A stretch of DNA of 64,000 nucleotides, taken from Streptomyces roseolilacinus. GTDB taxonomy: Bacteria > Actinomycetota > Actinomycetes > Streptomycetales > Streptomycetaceae. The notes under the pieces are model-generated. The model was not told where the DNA came from and ran no database searches. It worked only from the letters and a program-made list of their open reading frames with translations. Below, piece by piece: positions 62,473 to 64,000 of this stretch. Position 1 is the stretch's first letter. The number at the start of each line of letters is the position of its first letter. Location of the stretch: NCBI RefSeq assembly GCF_014649335.1, contig NZ_BMSV01000011.1, forward strand, positions 62,001 through 126,000. The letters are read 5' to 3'. The translations under genes were made by a program, and so were the position numbers.

Positions 62473-63996
62473 TTGCACAGCAGCAATCCGCTGCGTGACG
62501 CCGCGGACCGACGGCTCCCGCGCATCGCGGGGCCGTCGGGCCTGGTCATCTTCGGCGTCACGGGCGATTTGTCACGCAAAAAGCTGATGCCCGCCGTCTA
62601 CGATCTGGCGAACCGGGGGCTGCTGCCGCCGGGCTTCGCGCTGATCGGCTTCGCCCGCCGCGAGTGGCAGGACGAGGACTTCGCGCAGGTCGTCCACGAC
62701 GCGGTGAAGCAGCACGCGCGCACCCCCTTCCGCGAGGAGGTGTGGCAGCAGCTGATCCAGGGCATGCGGTTCGTCCAGGGTGACTTCGACGACGACACGG
62801 CGTTCGAGCAGCTCAAGGCCACCATGGACGAGCTGGACAAGGCGCAGGGGACCGGCGGCAACTTCGCCTTCTACCTCTCCGTGCCGCCCAAGTTCTTCCC
62901 CGTGGTCGTCCAGCAGCTGAAGCAGCACGGGCTGGCCGAGCAGCGGCAGGGGTGCTGGCGGCGCGCGGTCATCGAGAAGCCGTTCGGGCACGACCTCGTG
63001 TCGGCCCAGGAGCTGAACGCGATCGTCCACGAGGTGTTCACCCCGGACCAGGTGTTCCGGATCGACCACTACCTGGGCAAGGAGACCGTCCAGAACATCC
63101 TGGCGCTGCGGTTCGCCAACACCCTCTTCGAGCCGATCTGGAACCGGTCGTACGTCGACCACGTGCAGATCACCATGGCCGAGGACATCGGCATCGGCGG
63201 CCGCGCCGGCTACTACGACGGCATCGGCGCCGCCCGCGACGTCATCCAGAACCACCTGCTCCAGCTGCTCGCGCTGACCGCGATGGAGGAGCCCGCCTCC
63301 TTCGGCGCGGACGCGCTCGCCGCCGAGAAGACCAAGGTGCTGGGCGCCGTGCGGCTGCCCAAGGACCTGGGCGCCTCGACGGTGCGCGGCCAGTACGCGG
63401 CCGGGTGGCAGGGCGGCGAGAAGGCCGTCGGCTACCTGGAGGAGGAGGGCATCGACCCCGCCTCCAAGACCGACACGTACGCCGCGATCAAGCTGGAGAT
63501 CGACAACCGCCGCTGGGCGGGCGTCCCCTTCTACCTGCGGACCGGCAAGCGCCTGGGCCGCCGGGTGACGGAGATCGCGGTCGTCTTCCAGCGGGCCCCG
63601 CACTCCCCCTTCGACCACACGGCGACGGAGGAGCTGGGCCACAACGCCCTGGTGATCCGCGTCCAGCCGGACGAGGGCGTGACCATGCGGTTCGGCTCGA
63701 AGGTGCCGGGCACCTCGATGGAGGTGCGGGACGTCTCGATGGACTTCGCCTACGGCGAGTCGTTCACCGAGTCCAGCCCGGAGGCGTACGAGCGGCTGAT
63801 CCTCGACGTCCTCCTCGGCGACGCCAACCTCTTCCCGCGCGTGGAGGAGGTCGAGCTGTCGTGGCGGATCCTCGACCCGATCGAGGAGTACTGGGACACG
63901 CACGGCAGGCCCGCGCAGTACCAGGCGGGCACGTGGGGTCCGGTGGAGGCGGACGAAATGCTCGCACGAGACGGACGGAGCTGGCGCCGGCCATGA
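62473..63996 (+). CDS. zwf: Glucose-6-phosphate 1-dehydrogenase
   Basis: 507 residues from TTG 62473, four bases after the tal stop, with GTAGGA before it. NADP loop VIFGVTGDLSRKKLMPAVYDLA, the active-site block FRIDHYLGKETVQNILALRFAN and IEKPFGHDL. C-terminal beta+alpha domain complete to FAYGESFTESSPEAYERLILDVLLGD. Opens the oxidative pentose phosphate branch, giving NADPH. Stop overlaps the opcA start. Confidence 0.97.
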   Translation: MHSSNPLRDAADRRLPRIAGPSGLVIFGVTGDLSRKKLMPAVYDLANRGLLPPGFALIGFARREWQDEDFAQVVHDAVKQHARTPFREEVWQQLIQGMRFVQGDFDDDTAFEQLKATMDELDKAQGTGGNFAFYLSVPPKFFPVVVQQLKQHGLAEQRQGCWRRAVIEKPFGHDLVSAQELNAIVHEVFTPDQVFRIDHYLGKETVQNILALRFANTLFEPIWNRSYVDHVQITMAEDIGIGGRAGYYDGIGAARDVIQNHLLQLLALTAMEEPASFGADALAAEKTKVLGAVRLPKDLGASTVRGQYAAGWQGGEKAVGYLEEEGIDPASKTDTYAAIKLEIDNRRWAGVPFYLRTGKRLGRRVTEIAVVFQRAPHSPFDHTATEELGHNALVIRVQPDEGVTMRFGSKVPGTSMEVRDVSMDFAYGESFTESSPEAYERLILDVLLGDANLFPRVEEVELSWRILDPIEEYWDTHGRPAQYQAGTWGPVEADEMLARDGRSWRRP

Positions 63997-64000
63997 AGAT
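63993..64000 (+). CDS. opcA: Start of opcA (glucose-6-phosphate dehydrogenase assembly protein), cut by window end
   Basis: Only ATG AAG AT is present, overlapping the zwf stop as ATGA. In actinomycetes the gene after zwf is opcA, whose protein begins MKI, so the identity rests on position. Confidence 0.6.

Overview
The window is high-GC chromosomal DNA from an actinomycete, almost certainly Streptomyces. Support: GTG and TTG starts are common, stop/start overlaps (ATGA, GTGA) are frequent, Tat-type signal peptides occur, several sugar genes form an ABC importer without its own ATPase, and the block dapA-dapD-suf-ctaA-ctaB-tkt-tal-zwf has the order I recall from S. coelicolor. I see no phage, transposase, CRISPR array, tRNA or rRNA.

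Layout. 1-1.9 kb: 3' part of a penicillin acylase-type hydrolase and a siderophore-type GNAT acyltransferase. 1.95-5.2 kb: amidohydrolase, class V aminotransferase-like protein, LysR regulator. 5.8-9.1 kb: complete ectABCD operon for ectoine and 5-hydroxyectoine, ended by a 22-bp-arm hairpin. 9.15-12.8 kb: DsbA-like oxidoreductase, VOC protein, and a ketoglutarate-semialdehyde-type aldehyde dehydrogenase divergent from an IclR regulator. 13-16.8 kb: membrane protein, histidine kinase and response regulator in an overlapping operon, then a small membrane protein.

16.8-35 kb: a plant cell-wall (pectin/arabinan) utilisation island. It encodes two Tat- or Sec-exported pectin enzymes, a rhamnogalacturonan acetylesterase, a decayed pectinesterase, a lipoprotein solute-binding protein, two permeases, intracellular GH43, a DUF6807 protein, a Gfo/Idh/MocA oxidoreductase, an IlvD/Edd dehydratase, a DapA-family aldolase/dehydratase and a GntR/FCD regulator. 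Next come a second DapA-family enzyme (5-dehydro-4-deoxyglucarate dehydratase type) and a divergent uronate dehydrogenase-type gene. Together they suggest oxidative, non-phosphorylating breakdown of uronic acid and pentose to 2-oxoglutarate, with the dehydrogenase at 10.4-12 kb as probable last step.

35-44.8 kb: AraC regulator, double-TerD protein, PhoX-like protein, a conserved 487-residue protein, a secreted nuclease, an ABM monooxygenase with a palindromic operator, and a three-gene DUF1469-DUF3618-DUF4235-type operon. 44.9-47.7 kb: dapA-type synthase, a small secreted protein and dapD. 47.9-54.4 kb: the sufRBD-ferredoxin-CSU-DUF59 iron-sulfur assembly operon, with a SufR-type operator on the start codon and an iron-box-like site further upstream. 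54.6-64 kb: ABC exporter, ctaA, a small conserved protein, ctaB, and tkt-tal-zwf running into the first codons of opcA.

Most of the window is well-known housekeeping or specialised metabolism. The less ordinary points are the catabolic genes split over about 24 kb, a pectinesterase pseudogene left in frame ahead of the solute-binding protein, nested repeat/hairpin elements at 42.7-42.9 kb, and several strong palindromes whose regulators are not in the window.
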